Assembly (NCBI RefSeq): GCF_011761185.1 | Contig: NZ_JAAOYM010000001.1 | Span: forward strand, 3,472,001 to 3,536,000 | Direction: 5' to 3' | DNA from: Saccharomonospora amisosensis | Lineage (GTDB): Bacteria > Actinomycetota > Actinomycetes > Mycobacteriales > Pseudonocardiaceae | Length of the DNA stretch: 64,000 nucleotides | Part shown: positions 23,794-32,867 of the stretch, piece after piece | How the letters are laid out: each line of letters begins with the position of its first letter | Position numbering within the stretch: position 1 is the first letter of the stretch | Position numbers and translations under genes: made by a program | The notes under the pieces: model-generated | Databases searched by the model: none | Told to the model about the DNA's origin: nothing | The model's input: the letters and a program-made list of their open reading frames with translations, nothing else

Positions 23794-24411
23794 ATGCCCA
23801 CCACCCAAGAACGGCGAGCCACGACGGAATCGACCATGCTCGCCGACCGGTTCGCCCCGCGCTACGACGTCATACAGACCGAGCACGTCGTGGTGGACGC
23901 CAGCCCCGAGCGGGCGTACGAGTTCGTGCGGGCGCTCGACTTCACCGATGTCCACACCACGCTGGTGGACGCGGTGCAGTGGCTCCGAGCGCTCCCGCAA
24001 CGCTGGCGCGAGCGCAAGCACGGGCCACCGCGCACGCCCACTCGGATGACCTTCGACGACATGGCCACGGGCTCGGACTGGGTAATCCTCGGTGAGACAC
24101 CCGGCAGGGAGATCGCTGCCGGTGCCGCGGGCAGGTTCTGGAAACCCGTTGTCGAATGGCGTCCCGTCGAGGCGGAACGCTTCACCGAGTTCGCGGAGCC
24201 GGGCTACGGCAAGATCGTCATGTCACTTTCGACCCGGCCGTACGGCGAGAACAGCTCGCTGGTCAGCTACGACATCCGCGTCATACTCAACGACACCCTC
24301 AGCGCGGCGAAGTTCAACGTGTACTGGAAGACCATCGCGCCGTTCGTCAGGGCGATACAGAAGGCGGTACTGAACACCGTGAAGCGCGACGCGGAACAGC
24401 AGGCCAAGTAG
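23794..24411 (+). CDS. SRPBCC (START-like) family protein
   Basis: 205 residues; ATG after GAGGGAGGCAGCC. An opening strand YDVIQTEHVVVDASPERAYEFVR, a long insertion with LRALPQRWRERKHG, and strands such as GSDWVILGETPGREIAAGAAGRFWKP lead to a C-terminal helix APFVRAIQKAVLNTVKRDA. This is the ligand-cavity fold of polyketide cyclase/START proteins. It follows the sigma gene by about 100 bases in the same direction; ligand unknown. Confidence 0.8.
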   Translation: MPTTQERRATTESTMLADRFAPRYDVIQTEHVVVDASPERAYEFVRALDFTDVHTTLVDAVQWLRALPQRWRERKHGPPRTPTRMTFDDMATGSDWVILGETPGREIAAGAAGRFWKPVVEWRPVEAERFTEFAEPGYGKIVMSLSTRPYGENSSLVSYDIRVILNDTLSAAKFNVYWKTIAPFVRAIQKAVLNTVKRDAEQQAK

Positions 24412-24433
24412 CCGCCGAAACCCGCGCGGGGCC

Positions 24434-24718
24434 TCACCCCGCCGCATGGCGTCGCAGATCGCGCTGCTCCAGGATCACCCGCTGGGTCTCCTCGATGCGA
24501 TGCCGTTGCTGCTCGTCGGCGGCGGCCTTCTCAGCGGCCGAGAGCACCACCGCGTCCGGGCCAGGGTAGATCAGTGTCACGTGGTCGTCCCGAAGCCATC
24601 GGACCAGGTACGGAGGCGCGCCGTCGTTGCCCCTGACCTCGACGATGAACCCGAGTTCGTCGACGCTACCCACGACAGAACCCTTGATCAGCAACCAGTC
24701 GCCCGCTCGCGCCCGCAT
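24434..24718 (-). CDS. DUF1918 domain protein
   Basis: 94 residues from the ATG at 24718, preceded by GGGAGAGGCC. The DUF1918 barrel is complete: MRARAGDWLLIKGSVVGSVD, FIVEVRGNDGAPPYLVRW, DDHVTLIYPGPDAVV; a charged helix (AAADEQQRHRIEETQRVILEQRDLRR) follows. The family is a small SH3-like domain common in actinobacteria, with no proven function. Confidence 0.85.
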   Translation of the reverse strand: MRARAGDWLLIKGSVVGSVDELGFIVEVRGNDGAPPYLVRWLRDDHVTLIYPGPDAVVLSAAEKAAADEQQRHRIEETQRVILEQRDLRRHAAG

Positions 24719-24899
24719 GGCCTCTCCCATCGTGCTGGTCGCGGCACACTCGTCAGGCTCGACGGCGAGCCCGCGGCCCGCGGAGAGCACCGGTCTCGGC
24801 TGCTCCCGCCACACAACCGAGTGGAGGCGGCGACACACCCCGGGCAACAGGGTCCAAGGTCCCTTTGCCCGGCCCGTGACAGCACAACACCATCGGCCC

Positions 24900-26201
24900 A
24901 TGCCTTTCATCGACCGAACAGACGCCGGGAAGCGGCTCGCCGAACGCCTCGACGAGTTTCGCGGGTCCGACATCGTGGTGCTGGGACTGCCGAGGGGCGG
25001 GGTGCCGGTCGCCTACGAGGTGGCCATGGCGCTGGAGGCACCACTGGACGTCATCGTTGTGCGCAAGCTGGGTGTGCCGTTTCAGCCGGAGCTCGCTATG
25101 GGGGCCATCGGCGAGGACGGCGTGCGCGTCGTGGACACCGAGACCATGCATGCCTGTCAGGTGACACCCTCGGAGCTGCACGGCATCGAGGCAGGCGAGC
25201 GGGCGGAACTCGAACGCAGGGCACGCCGGTTCCGCAGCGGCAGACCGAGGGAGTCGTTGCGCGGAAGGACCGCGATCGTCGTTGACGACGGCGTCGCTAC
25301 CGGCTCCACGGCGCGCGCGGCCTGCCAGGTCGCGAGGGCGCAGGGCGCGCAGCGGATAGTGCTGGCCGTGCCGGTGGGTGCGCCCAGTGCCATCGCGGCG
25401 CTGCGGGACGAGGCCGACGTCGTGATCTGCATCGAGCAACCGCCGTGGTTTCGGGCCGTGGGCCAGTGGTACGGCAACTTCCGGCAGACCACTGACGACC
25501 AGGTGTTGGAGTTGCTGCGCAGGGCGGCGCGCCGGGACACCTCGATCACCGTCGCCAACCCGCCCGTCAGCGACGAGGAGGTGGAGGTGCTGGCGGGCGA
25601 CGTCCCGCTGGAAGGCCATCTCACCGTGCCGGAGAACTGTCCGGGCGTGGTGTTGTTCGCGCACGGCAGCGGTAGCGGCAGGCACAGCCCCCGCAACCGA
25701 CACGTTGCCGCTGTGCTCAACGAGGCAGGCATCGGCACTCTGCTGTTCGACCTGCTGACACACGACGAGGAGTTGGACCGACGCTACGTGTTCGACATCG
25801 AGCTGCTGGCCGACCGGCTGATCGAAGCGACCCGGTGGCTGCGCGACCAGCCGGGGTTCGAGCGCACGCCGATCGGCTACTTCGGCGCCAGCACCGGTGC
25901 GGCAGCCGCGCTGTGGGCCGCGGCCGACTCTCGCACCGACGTGGCCGCGGTGGTGTCGCGGGGCGGCAGGCCCGACCTGGCGGGCAAACAGCTACGCGCG
26001 GTCGGCGCCCCCACGCTGCTGATCGTCGGCGGCCACGACCACGTGGTACTGGACCTCAACCGCGCGGCGCAGGCCGAACTGCACTGCGAGAACGAGCTGG
26101 CCGTCGTGCCGAGGGCTACCCACCTGTTCGAGGAGCCGGGGGCGCTGGACCACGCCGCGCAGCTGGCGCGCGGTTGGTTCCTCGGGCATCTCGCGGCTTG
26201 A
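24900..26201 (+). CDS. phosphoribosyltransferase / dienelactone-hydrolase-type fusion protein
   Basis: 433 residues. Residues 1-215 are a PRTase-fold domain (IVVLGLPRGGVPVAYEVA, VRKLGVPFQPELAMGA, PRPP-loop RTAIVVDDGVATGSTA). Residues about 225-433 are an alpha/beta hydrolase (VVLFAHGSGSGRHSPRN, nucleophile region GYFGASTGAAAALWAA, acid in IVGGHDHVVL, His in PRATHLFEEPG). Such fusions are seen in actinobacteria and proteobacteria, often near stress genes. Substrates of either half are unknown. Confidence 0.88.
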   Translation: MPFIDRTDAGKRLAERLDEFRGSDIVVLGLPRGGVPVAYEVAMALEAPLDVIVVRKLGVPFQPELAMGAIGEDGVRVVDTETMHACQVTPSELHGIEAGERAELERRARRFRSGRPRESLRGRTAIVVDDGVATGSTARAACQVARAQGAQRIVLAVPVGAPSAIAALRDEADVVICIEQPPWFRAVGQWYGNFRQTTDDQVLELLRRAARRDTSITVANPPVSDEEVEVLAGDVPLEGHLTVPENCPGVVLFAHGSGSGRHSPRNRHVAAVLNEAGIGTLLFDLLTHDEELDRRYVFDIELLADRLIEATRWLRDQPGFERTPIGYFGASTGAAAALWAAADSRTDVAAVVSRGGRPDLAGKQLRAVGAPTLLIVGGHDHVVLDLNRAAQAELHCENELAVVPRATHLFEEPGALDHAAQLARGWFLGHLAA

Positions 26202-26210
26202 CTCGTTCCC

Positions 26211-27896
26211 TCAGTCGGAGCGACGCCGTGCCTCCAGGACCACCCTGGCGCGGCGCGGTAGCAGCTCCTCCTCCGGCACGTCCTGCTTGATCGCCTTCAC
26301 CAGGCAGTACATCGTGAGGTAGGCGATCACGAAGAACGGCAATCCGATCACCGTGACGACCTGCTCGAGCGCTTGCAGCGCCTCCTGGCCGGTCGCGGCG
26401 ATGAGGGTCGCGGCGACGACGCCCTCCAACACCGCCCAGAACACCCGCTGCCGCGTGGGCGGGTTGAGTGTGTTGCCGGAGGTGAGCATGTCCACCACCA
26501 GCGACGCGGAGTCCGACGACGTGGTGAAGAAGATGACCACCACGAACACCGAGAGTGCCATGACGAACTCGGTGGCCGGGAAGTTCTCCAGGAACGCGAA
26601 CAGCGCCGTCGCGGTGTCGCCCTGCTGGACGACGGGGCCGACGAGCGAACCAGGGTTCTCCCATTCGATGTTGATGGCCGAGAGACCGAAGACGCTGAAC
26701 CAGACCAGGGAGAAGGCCACCGGGGCGCCGAGCACGCCCAGCACGAACTCCCGGATGGAACGACCTTTGGAGATGCGGGCGACGAAGATCCCTACGAACG
26801 GCGCCCAGGTGATGGTCCACGCCCAGTAGAACACCGTCCAACTGCCCTGCCAGCCCCAGCCGTCGGCGGGCAGCGCGTCGTTCCAGAACGACAGCGGGAC
26901 GATCGCGCTGAGGTAGGTGCCCGCGCTTTCGATCACGCCGCGCAGCAGGAACACCGTGGACCCGGCCAGGAGCACGAAAAGCAAAAGACCCACCGCGAGT
27001 CCGATGTTCAGATTGGACAGCCACTTGATGCCCTTGTCCAGGCCGAGCACCACCGAGATCGTCGCGATGGTGGTGACAACGGCGATGATGGCGATCTGAG
27101 TGGACTTGCCGATCTCGATGCCGAACAACCCGTTGAGCCCGCTGTTGATCTGTAGCGTGCCGAGTCCGATAGAGACGGCCACGCCGAACAGCGTGCCGAT
27201 CACCGCGGCGATGTCGACGGCCTTGCCGATGGGTCCGTTGATCCGGTCGCCGAGGATAGGCTGGAAGATGGAACTGACCCGAAACGGCAGGCCCCTGCGG
27301 TAGGCGAAGTAGGCGAACGCCAGCGCGGGCAGGGTGAAGATCGCCCAGGTGTGGAAACCGAAGTGGTACATCGTGAACCCGATGGCCTCGTTCGCGGCAT
27401 GCTCGCTGAGTGGGCCCGCTGCGCCATCCGGAGCGGGCAGTTCGCGCAGCCGCTGCGCGAACTGCTCCGAGTTCCCCGCGGACTCGCTGAGGTCGGCGAC
27501 CTGCCCGTTGAGCCCGGAAAGCGGTGGGTTCGCGAAGTGGTTGATCGGTTCGGCGACCCCCCAGAACATCAGGATGGTGCCGATCCCGGCCGCGAACAGC
27601 ATGCCGAACCACGCGATGTTGCTGTACTCCGGTCGCGCGTCCTTGCCACCGAGCCGCACGTGGCCGAACCGGCTGAACGCGATCCACAGCAGAAAACCGA
27701 GGAAGGACGTGACACCGAGGATGTAGAACCAGCCGAGGTTGGTCTTCACCGCATCCGACGCGCCGCGGAAGGTCCGGTCGACCTCGTCGGTGAACAACAC
27801 GGACAGTCCCACGAAGACGATCGCCAACGCCGCCGATGTGAAGAAGATGGTCGGGTTGGTCTTCAACCCCAGCGCGCGTTGCAGTTTGTCGAGCAT
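26211..27896 (-). CDS. BCCT-family betaine/choline/carnitine transporter
   Basis: 561 residues; ATG behind ACGGAGGGAGACGATC. Twelve predicted helices; the family signature SWTVFYWAWTITWAPFVG is present, as is GIGTILMFWGVAEPINHF in helix 3. The N-terminal tail is short and the C-terminal tail (about 30 residues) is basic, as in osmosensing BetP. It imports quaternary-ammonium osmolytes with sodium or protons. Monocistronic. Confidence 0.93.
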   Translation of the reverse strand: MLDKLQRALGLKTNPTIFFTSAALAIVFVGLSVLFTDEVDRTFRGASDAVKTNLGWFYILGVTSFLGFLLWIAFSRFGHVRLGGKDARPEYSNIAWFGMLFAAGIGTILMFWGVAEPINHFANPPLSGLNGQVADLSESAGNSEQFAQRLRELPAPDGAAGPLSEHAANEAIGFTMYHFGFHTWAIFTLPALAFAYFAYRRGLPFRVSSIFQPILGDRINGPIGKAVDIAAVIGTLFGVAVSIGLGTLQINSGLNGLFGIEIGKSTQIAIIAVVTTIATISVVLGLDKGIKWLSNLNIGLAVGLLLFVLLAGSTVFLLRGVIESAGTYLSAIVPLSFWNDALPADGWGWQGSWTVFYWAWTITWAPFVGIFVARISKGRSIREFVLGVLGAPVAFSLVWFSVFGLSAINIEWENPGSLVGPVVQQGDTATALFAFLENFPATEFVMALSVFVVVIFFTTSSDSASLVVDMLTSGNTLNPPTRQRVFWAVLEGVVAATLIAATGQEALQALEQVVTVIGLPFFVIAYLTMYCLVKAIKQDVPEEELLPRRARVVLEARRRSD

Positions 27897-28141
27897 GATC
27901 GTCTCCCTCCGTATAGCCTCGGCAAGCTATCCGCGGAAGATCATCCTGTCAATCGATCACCGGATTACCCGGTTTGATGTCGCTCACTGACGGAGCTGGT
28001 GGACTGTCGTTGACGGCAGTTGCCTCCAGCTCCACCAGCACACCGGAAGGCATCGACTGGCCCGGACCGATCGTCAGCGAGCGGATGGCCGACCGGAGGA
28101 ACAGCCGGTTTCGAGGGGAAGGATGTCAATCGTGGCGGCAA

Positions 28142-28171
28142 CAAGGCCCCCAAATGACCTTGGGGGCCTTG
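28142..28171 (-). terminator. terminator of the tRNA-Asn transcript
   Basis: CAAGGCCCCCAA and TTGGGGGCCTTG pair perfectly around a 6-base loop. It lies 10 bases past the tRNA 3' end and is followed by TTGCC on the minus strand. Confidence 0.8.
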
Positions 28172-28180
28172 CTTGTGCTG

Positions 28181-28253
<73 letters not shown>

Positions 28254-28404
28254 CCGCTGTCAGCGCCCGGATCGCTCCGGGCCAACGGCTTCATACTCTA
28301 GCCCATTCCCGATCAGCCTCGCGCACCACCCCCGGGTCATCACCGCGAAGCGCGGGATGCGCCGGTGCGGGACAATGAGCGAAGTGGCCCCGCTCAGAGG
28401 AGGC

Positions 28405-28677
28405 ATGAGCAAAATGAAGACGTTCCTGTTTGGCGCGGCCGTCGGCTATGTGCTGGGCGCGCGAGCCGGCCGGGCCCGATACGAGCAGATCGTGCGTACC
28501 TACCGCAAGCTGTCCGACCACCCTGCCGTGCAGGGCGCGGCAGGCGTCGCCAGGGCGAAGGTGGGCGAGAAGGTCGGCGACAAGCTGCCGTTCAGCCAGC
28601 GCTCGACACGGTCGACACCCGAACCCCATGGCACTGACGGCCACGCCACCGCGCAACCTTCGGGTGGCAGGACCTGA
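28405..28677 (+). CDS. small membrane-associated protein (YtxH-like)
   Basis: 90 residues; ATG after AGAGGAGGC. A short hydrophobic segment with glycines (FLFGAAVGYVLGARAGRARY) is followed by an amphipathic region and a polar tail. The GxAxGYxLGxRAGR pattern is common to YtxH-like actinobacterial small proteins; function unknown. Confidence 0.7.
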   Translation: MSKMKTFLFGAAVGYVLGARAGRARYEQIVRTYRKLSDHPAVQGAAGVARAKVGEKVGDKLPFSQRSTRSTPEPHGTDGHATAQPSGGRT

Positions 28678-28681
28678 GCCG

Positions 28682-29446
28682 CTAGGGCACGCACGCGACG
28701 ACGAACACCCTGCGAAACGGCAGCCACGTGGTGCCGTCACCCCTCGATGGGTATGCCTGGGCGAGCAGCGGGGCCAACTGTTCGCGAAAGGCCACCCACT
28801 CGTGCTCCGCCAGCGCCGCCCTGACCGGCCGCAGCGCCGTGCCGCTGACCCACTCGAGCACCGCGTCGTCGCCGGTCAGCCGCTGGATGTAGGTGGTTTC
28901 CCACGCGTCCACCTGGCAGCCCAGCTCGGCGAACAACTCCGCGTATTCCATCGGGTCGGCTACGGCATCGTTCTCCAGCAGTGGCGCCCCCTCCAGCCTT
29001 GGCGCCCACCTCGGGTCGCGCGCCACCTGCCGAGGCAGGGTGTGGGAGGGGGCGTCGAAGTTACCGGGTAGTTGCGCCGCCAGCCACGCCCCGGACGGCA
29101 ACCGCCCCGCCCAGCGCCTCAGCAGCTCACGATGACCCGGCACCCACTGCAGGACGGCGTTGCACACCACGACGTCGGTGTCGGCTGCGGGTTCCCATTC
29201 GGCGACGTCGGCGATCTCTGCCTTGACACCCGACCGCCTCGCGGCGGCCACCATCTCCGGTGAGTTGTCGATCGCCTCGACCGACGCCTGCGGCCAGCGG
29301 CGCGACAGCGTTTGCGTCAGGTTGCCAGGACCACAGCCGAGATCGACCACCCGCCGTGGCCGCGTCGCCGCCACCCGTGCGAGCAGGTCGAAGAACGGCC
29401 GCGCGCGCGGCTCACTGTAGTCGAGGTACTTGCCGGGATCCCACAC
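28682..29446 (-). CDS. tam: trans-aconitate 2-methyltransferase
   Basis: 254 residues. Class I SAM methyltransferase: motif I VVDLGCGPGNLTQTL, acidic residue in VEAIDNSPEMVAAAR, motif II VVVCNAVLQWVPGH, and family-typical WDPGKYLDYSEPRARPFFDLL at the start and AQLPGNFDAPSH in the middle. It methylates trans-aconitate, removing a spontaneous by-product that inhibits aconitase. Confidence 0.92.
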   Translation of the reverse strand: MWDPGKYLDYSEPRARPFFDLLARVAATRPRRVVDLGCGPGNLTQTLSRRWPQASVEAIDNSPEMVAAARRSGVKAEIADVAEWEPAADTDVVVCNAVLQWVPGHRELLRRWAGRLPSGAWLAAQLPGNFDAPSHTLPRQVARDPRWAPRLEGAPLLENDAVADPMEYAELFAELGCQVDAWETTYIQRLTGDDAVLEWVSGTALRPVRAALAEHEWVAFREQLAPLLAQAYPSRGDGTTWLPFRRVFVVACVP

Positions 29447-29461
29447 AGTACGAGCGTACTG

Positions 29462-29983
29462 CTACTGCGGCCCGCCAGCCAGTTTTTCGGCCGCCTCCTG
29501 TGCCATGTCCGCCAGCGCGGTGACCTCTGCACCAGGGTCGGGCCTGACCTGCAACACCACGCCGTCGGCGCCGGGAACCTTCCTGAGCACGAACCACGCA
29601 CCGCCACCGGGCAGTTCCTTGCGGTAACGCGAACGGATAGAACCCTCGACCCGTTGCCGCACCAGGTGCGGAATCCGCCCCGGTCGGGGAAGCACGAGCC
29701 GGGCGGGCTCCCGGTCGGCCAGCACCAGCGCTCTGCCTGCCTGCCCGGTCACCTCGGCCTCGGTGACGGTCAGCGCGTCCCCGCGCCACACCGCCTTGCT
29801 GACGAGGTCCCAACCGATACGCCGCTGGCCACCGCCGTCGGGCACCCACAGGCCCAGCGCCGTCACCGCCAGGTACCCGCCCGTTCCCACGCGCGTCCAG
29901 GCCAGCACGTGTTCGTCGGCGGCCAGTCGGGTGCCCAGCTCCTCCGGCAGCCGCTCGCCCAGCACCCTGCGCAGCCAGCCCAT
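29462..29983 (-). CDS. conserved actinobacterial protein downstream of dnaG
   Basis: 173 residues from an ATG at 29983, directly after the dnaG stop, so co-transcribed with the primase. It is a beta-rich protein (VLAWTRVGTGGYLAVTALGLWVP, RIGWDLVSKAVWRGDALTVTEAE) with a C-terminal helix. It resembles a PH-like fold often annotated only as hypothetical; no function known. Confidence 0.72.
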   Translation of the reverse strand: MGWLRRVLGERLPEELGTRLAADEHVLAWTRVGTGGYLAVTALGLWVPDGGGQRRIGWDLVSKAVWRGDALTVTEAEVTGQAGRALVLADREPARLVLPRPGRIPHLVRQRVEGSIRSRYRKELPGGGAWFVLRKVPGADGVVLQVRPDPGAEVTALADMAQEAAEKLAGGPQ

Positions 29984-29987
29984 CGGC

Positions 29988-31874
29988 TCAGTCCATCCCT
30001 CCGACGGCCTGCTCGCGCAGTGCCTTGCGGTACTGCTCAAGGGCCACCAGGTCACCGAACAGCGCCCGGTAGTCGTCGGCAGCCTCCACCGGCGACAGCC
30101 GCTGCAGCTTGGACTTCAACTCCCCGATCTGGCGCCCCACCAGGTTCTCCTGCACCGCCGCGAGCATGCTCGACACGTAGCGCTCGTCGGCCTCACCGTT
30201 GGACTCCAGCGGCTCGACGGCCAGTTCGGACAGCAGTGAGCTCACCGTCCCCTGTGGAGCATGCTGGGTGGCCGCGTCGATCAGCGCCGGACCGGTGAGG
30301 CCCGAGCTCGCCCCGCCCGCGGCCATGATCGCCTTGTGCACGGCGACGTAGGCGGGGTGGGTGAACGCGTCCTCGGGCAGCGCGTCGTACTCCGGACCGG
30401 CCAGCGCGGGCTCCTGCAGCGCAACCTTCAGCGCCTCCCGCTGCGCACGCAACCCCGGGTGCTTGGGGTCGGGCCGCTCCAGGTCGCCTCCCTCGGCGGC
30501 GCCGTTTCGGGACTCCCTGCGCCTGCCGTTGGCCTTCACCGGCGCTCCCGCGCTCTCCCGCACACGCCGCACCACCATCGCCTCGTCCTGCCAACCCACC
30601 CACCAGGCGAGCTTGGTGGCATAGCCGTCGCGCTTGGCGCGGTCCTTGATCTGCGCCACCAGCGGTACGGTGCGTTGCAGCGCTGCCACCTGACCGTCCA
30701 CGGAGTCGAGGTCGTAGTCAGCCAGCAGGCTGCGGATCGCGAACTCGAAAAGCGGGATGCGCCGCGCCACCAGATCGCGAACGGCCGCGTCGCCCTTGGC
30801 GAGCCGCAGCTCGCAGGGGTCCATACCATCGGGCGCGATGGCGATGTATGTCTGGCCCGCGAATGTCTGGTCGCCCTCGAACGCCTTCAACGCCGCCTTC
30901 TGCCCGGCCTCGTCACCGTCGAAGGTGAAGATCACCTCACCACGGAAGGCGTCGTCGTCCATCATCAACTGGCGCAGCACCCGCATGTGCTCCTCGCCGA
31001 AGGCCGTACCCGATGAGGCCACGGCCGTCGGCACACCCGCCTCGTGCATGGCCATCACATCGGTGTAGCCCTCCACCACCACGACCTGGTGCCTGCGCGC
31101 GATCTCACGCTTGGCCAGGTCGAGCCCGAACAGCACCTGTGACTTCTTGTAGATCGGGCTCTCGCTGGTGTTCAGGTACTTCGCCTGAATGGGGTCGTCG
31201 TCGAAGATCCGGCGAGCACCGAAACCCACGATGTCGCCACCACGGTCCTTGATCGGCCACACCAGCCTCCGGTGGAACCGGTCGATCGGCCCCTGCCGAC
31301 CCTCCTTGGAGATTTGCGCCTTGTACAGCTCGGCGAGTTCGAAGCCGCTGGTCAACAGGTGTTTGGTGAGCCGGTCCCAGCCGCCGGGCGCGAAACCGCA
31401 ACCGAACCTGGCTGCGGCGGCGGAGTCGAACCCTCGCTCGGTGAGGAACTCCCGCGCCGGCCTGGCCTCCGGGGTGGCCAACTGCTCGGCATAGAAGGCC
31501 TGGGCCGCCTTGTGCACCTCGACCAGCCGCATTCGGGTGCCCCGGTCGCGGCGAACACTGCCACCACCACCCTCGTAGGTCAGGTGCACGCCCACCTGGT
31601 CAGCCAGCCGCTCGACCGCCTCCACGAACCCGAGGTGCTCGATCTGCATGACGAACTTGATGACGTCACCACCGACGCCGCAGCCGAAGCAGTGGAAGGT
31701 GCCGTGCGTCGGCCGCACGTTGAACGAGGGTGTCTTCTCCTCGTGGAACGGGCACAGGCCCTTAAGCGCGCCACCACCCGCCCTGCGCAGCGCTACGTAC
31801 TCACCGACGACGTCGTCGATCCGACTGCGCTCCCGCACCTGCGCGATGTCGCTTTCCCGGATCCGTCCCGCCAC
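29988..31874 (-). CDS. dnaG: DNA primase
   Basis: 628 residues from GTG (GTGGCGGGACGG) at 31874. Zinc-binding domain CPFHEEKTPSF with FHCFGCGVGGD, catalytic core, TOPRIM (VVVEGYTDVMAMHEAG, FTFDGDEAGQKAA) and a C-terminal helicase-binding region. It makes RNA primers for replication together with DnaB. Placement near dgt matches mycobacteria, with serpin and membrane-protein genes between them here. Confidence 0.96.
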   Translation of the reverse strand: MAGRIRESDIAQVRERSRIDDVVGEYVALRRAGGGALKGLCPFHEEKTPSFNVRPTHGTFHCFGCGVGGDVIKFVMQIEHLGFVEAVERLADQVGVHLTYEGGGGSVRRDRGTRMRLVEVHKAAQAFYAEQLATPEARPAREFLTERGFDSAAAARFGCGFAPGGWDRLTKHLLTSGFELAELYKAQISKEGRQGPIDRFHRRLVWPIKDRGGDIVGFGARRIFDDDPIQAKYLNTSESPIYKKSQVLFGLDLAKREIARRHQVVVVEGYTDVMAMHEAGVPTAVASSGTAFGEEHMRVLRQLMMDDDAFRGEVIFTFDGDEAGQKAALKAFEGDQTFAGQTYIAIAPDGMDPCELRLAKGDAAVRDLVARRIPLFEFAIRSLLADYDLDSVDGQVAALQRTVPLVAQIKDRAKRDGYATKLAWWVGWQDEAMVVRRVRESAGAPVKANGRRRESRNGAAEGGDLERPDPKHPGLRAQREALKVALQEPALAGPEYDALPEDAFTHPAYVAVHKAIMAAGGASSGLTGPALIDAATQHAPQGTVSSLLSELAVEPLESNGEADERYVSSMLAAVQENLVGRQIGELKSKLQRLSPVEAADDYRALFGDLVALEQYRKALREQAVGGMD

Positions 31875-31925
31875 GCGCCCCACTCTAGGACACCCACGCC
31901 CCGCCGGTTCGGCCATACTCGGCCC

Positions 31926-32867
31926 ATGTCACTCGAGACACTCGCGAGTGAGTTCGCGGGCCACCGCTCCCACCTGATCGCGGTGGCCTACCGGCTCACC
32001 GGGTCGCTGGCGGACGCCGAGGACGCCGCGCAGGAGGCGTGGCTGCGGCTGAGCGGCCTGTCGCGCGAGAAGTCGGAGCAGATCCAGGATCTGCGGGCCT
32101 GGCTCACCACCGTCGTCGGGCGGCTGTGCCTCGATCGGCTGCGCTCCGCCACCGCGAGGCGCGAGCGCTACGTCGGCGAGTGGCTGCCCGAGCCGATCGT
32201 GACCGACCTCGACGCCTCGATCGGCGAGGACCCGCTGGACGCGGTGGTTCGCGACGACGGCGTGCGCATGGCGGCGATGGTGTTGCTCGACCGGCTGACG
32301 CCGCAGCAGCGCGTGGCGTTCGTACTGCACGACGCGTTCAAGGTGTCGTTCGCCGAGATCGGCGAGATCCTGGGCTGCACGCCGCAGGCGGCAAGGCAGC
32401 ACGCCTCACGCGGCAGGCGCGCGCTGGCCGACGCCGAACCGCCGCCCCGCGCGTCACTGCAAGAGCAACGGGAGGTGTTGGAACGCTTCACCGCCGCCGT
32501 GCTCTCCGGCGACCTGCACGCCGTGGCGCGGGTGCTGCACCCCGACATCGTGCTCATCGGCGATTCCGACGGCAAGGGCAGGACCACCCGCCGGACCATG
32601 GTCGGTGCCGACAAGTTCCTGCGGTTCTTCGCCGGGCTGCGGCGGATGTACCCGCCGGACGCCTTCGCCGCCACCCGGCCCGTGCTTGTCAACGGTGACC
32701 TTGGCATGTACCTGCCCGCCCAACCCGGTGGCGAGCACTACCGTGACGTCGATGAACACGTACAGGCGATGACGGTGCACGACGGGCGCATCGTCGCCGT
32801 CTACGACATCGTGAACCCGGACAAGCTGCGGCACCTGCCCGCTTCCGTCACGCGTGCGGGCGGGTGA
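31926..32867 (+). CDS. sigJ: ECF41-type sigma factor with SnoaL-like C-terminal domain (SigJ-like)
   Basis: 313 residues. Sigma2 (about 5-75: HLIAVAYRLTGSLADAEDAAQEAWLRL), sigma4 (about 110-165: LTPQQRVAFVLHDAFKVSFAEIGEILG), then an NTF2/SnoaL domain (about 185-305). The ECF41 marks WLPEP and NPDKLRHL are both present. In this group the C-terminal domain replaces an anti-sigma factor and controls activity. The usual partner, a carboxymuconolactone decarboxylase or oxidoreductase, is not adjacent. The last 20 bases overlap the convergent membrane-protein gene. Confidence 0.92.
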   Translation: MSLETLASEFAGHRSHLIAVAYRLTGSLADAEDAAQEAWLRLSGLSREKSEQIQDLRAWLTTVVGRLCLDRLRSATARRERYVGEWLPEPIVTDLDASIGEDPLDAVVRDDGVRMAAMVLLDRLTPQQRVAFVLHDAFKVSFAEIGEILGCTPQAARQHASRGRRALADAEPPPRASLQEQREVLERFTAAVLSGDLHAVARVLHPDIVLIGDSDGKGRTTRRTMVGADKFLRFFAGLRRMYPPDAFAATRPVLVNGDLGMYLPAQPGGEHYRDVDEHVQAMTVHDGRIVAVYDIVNPDKLRHLPASVTRAGG

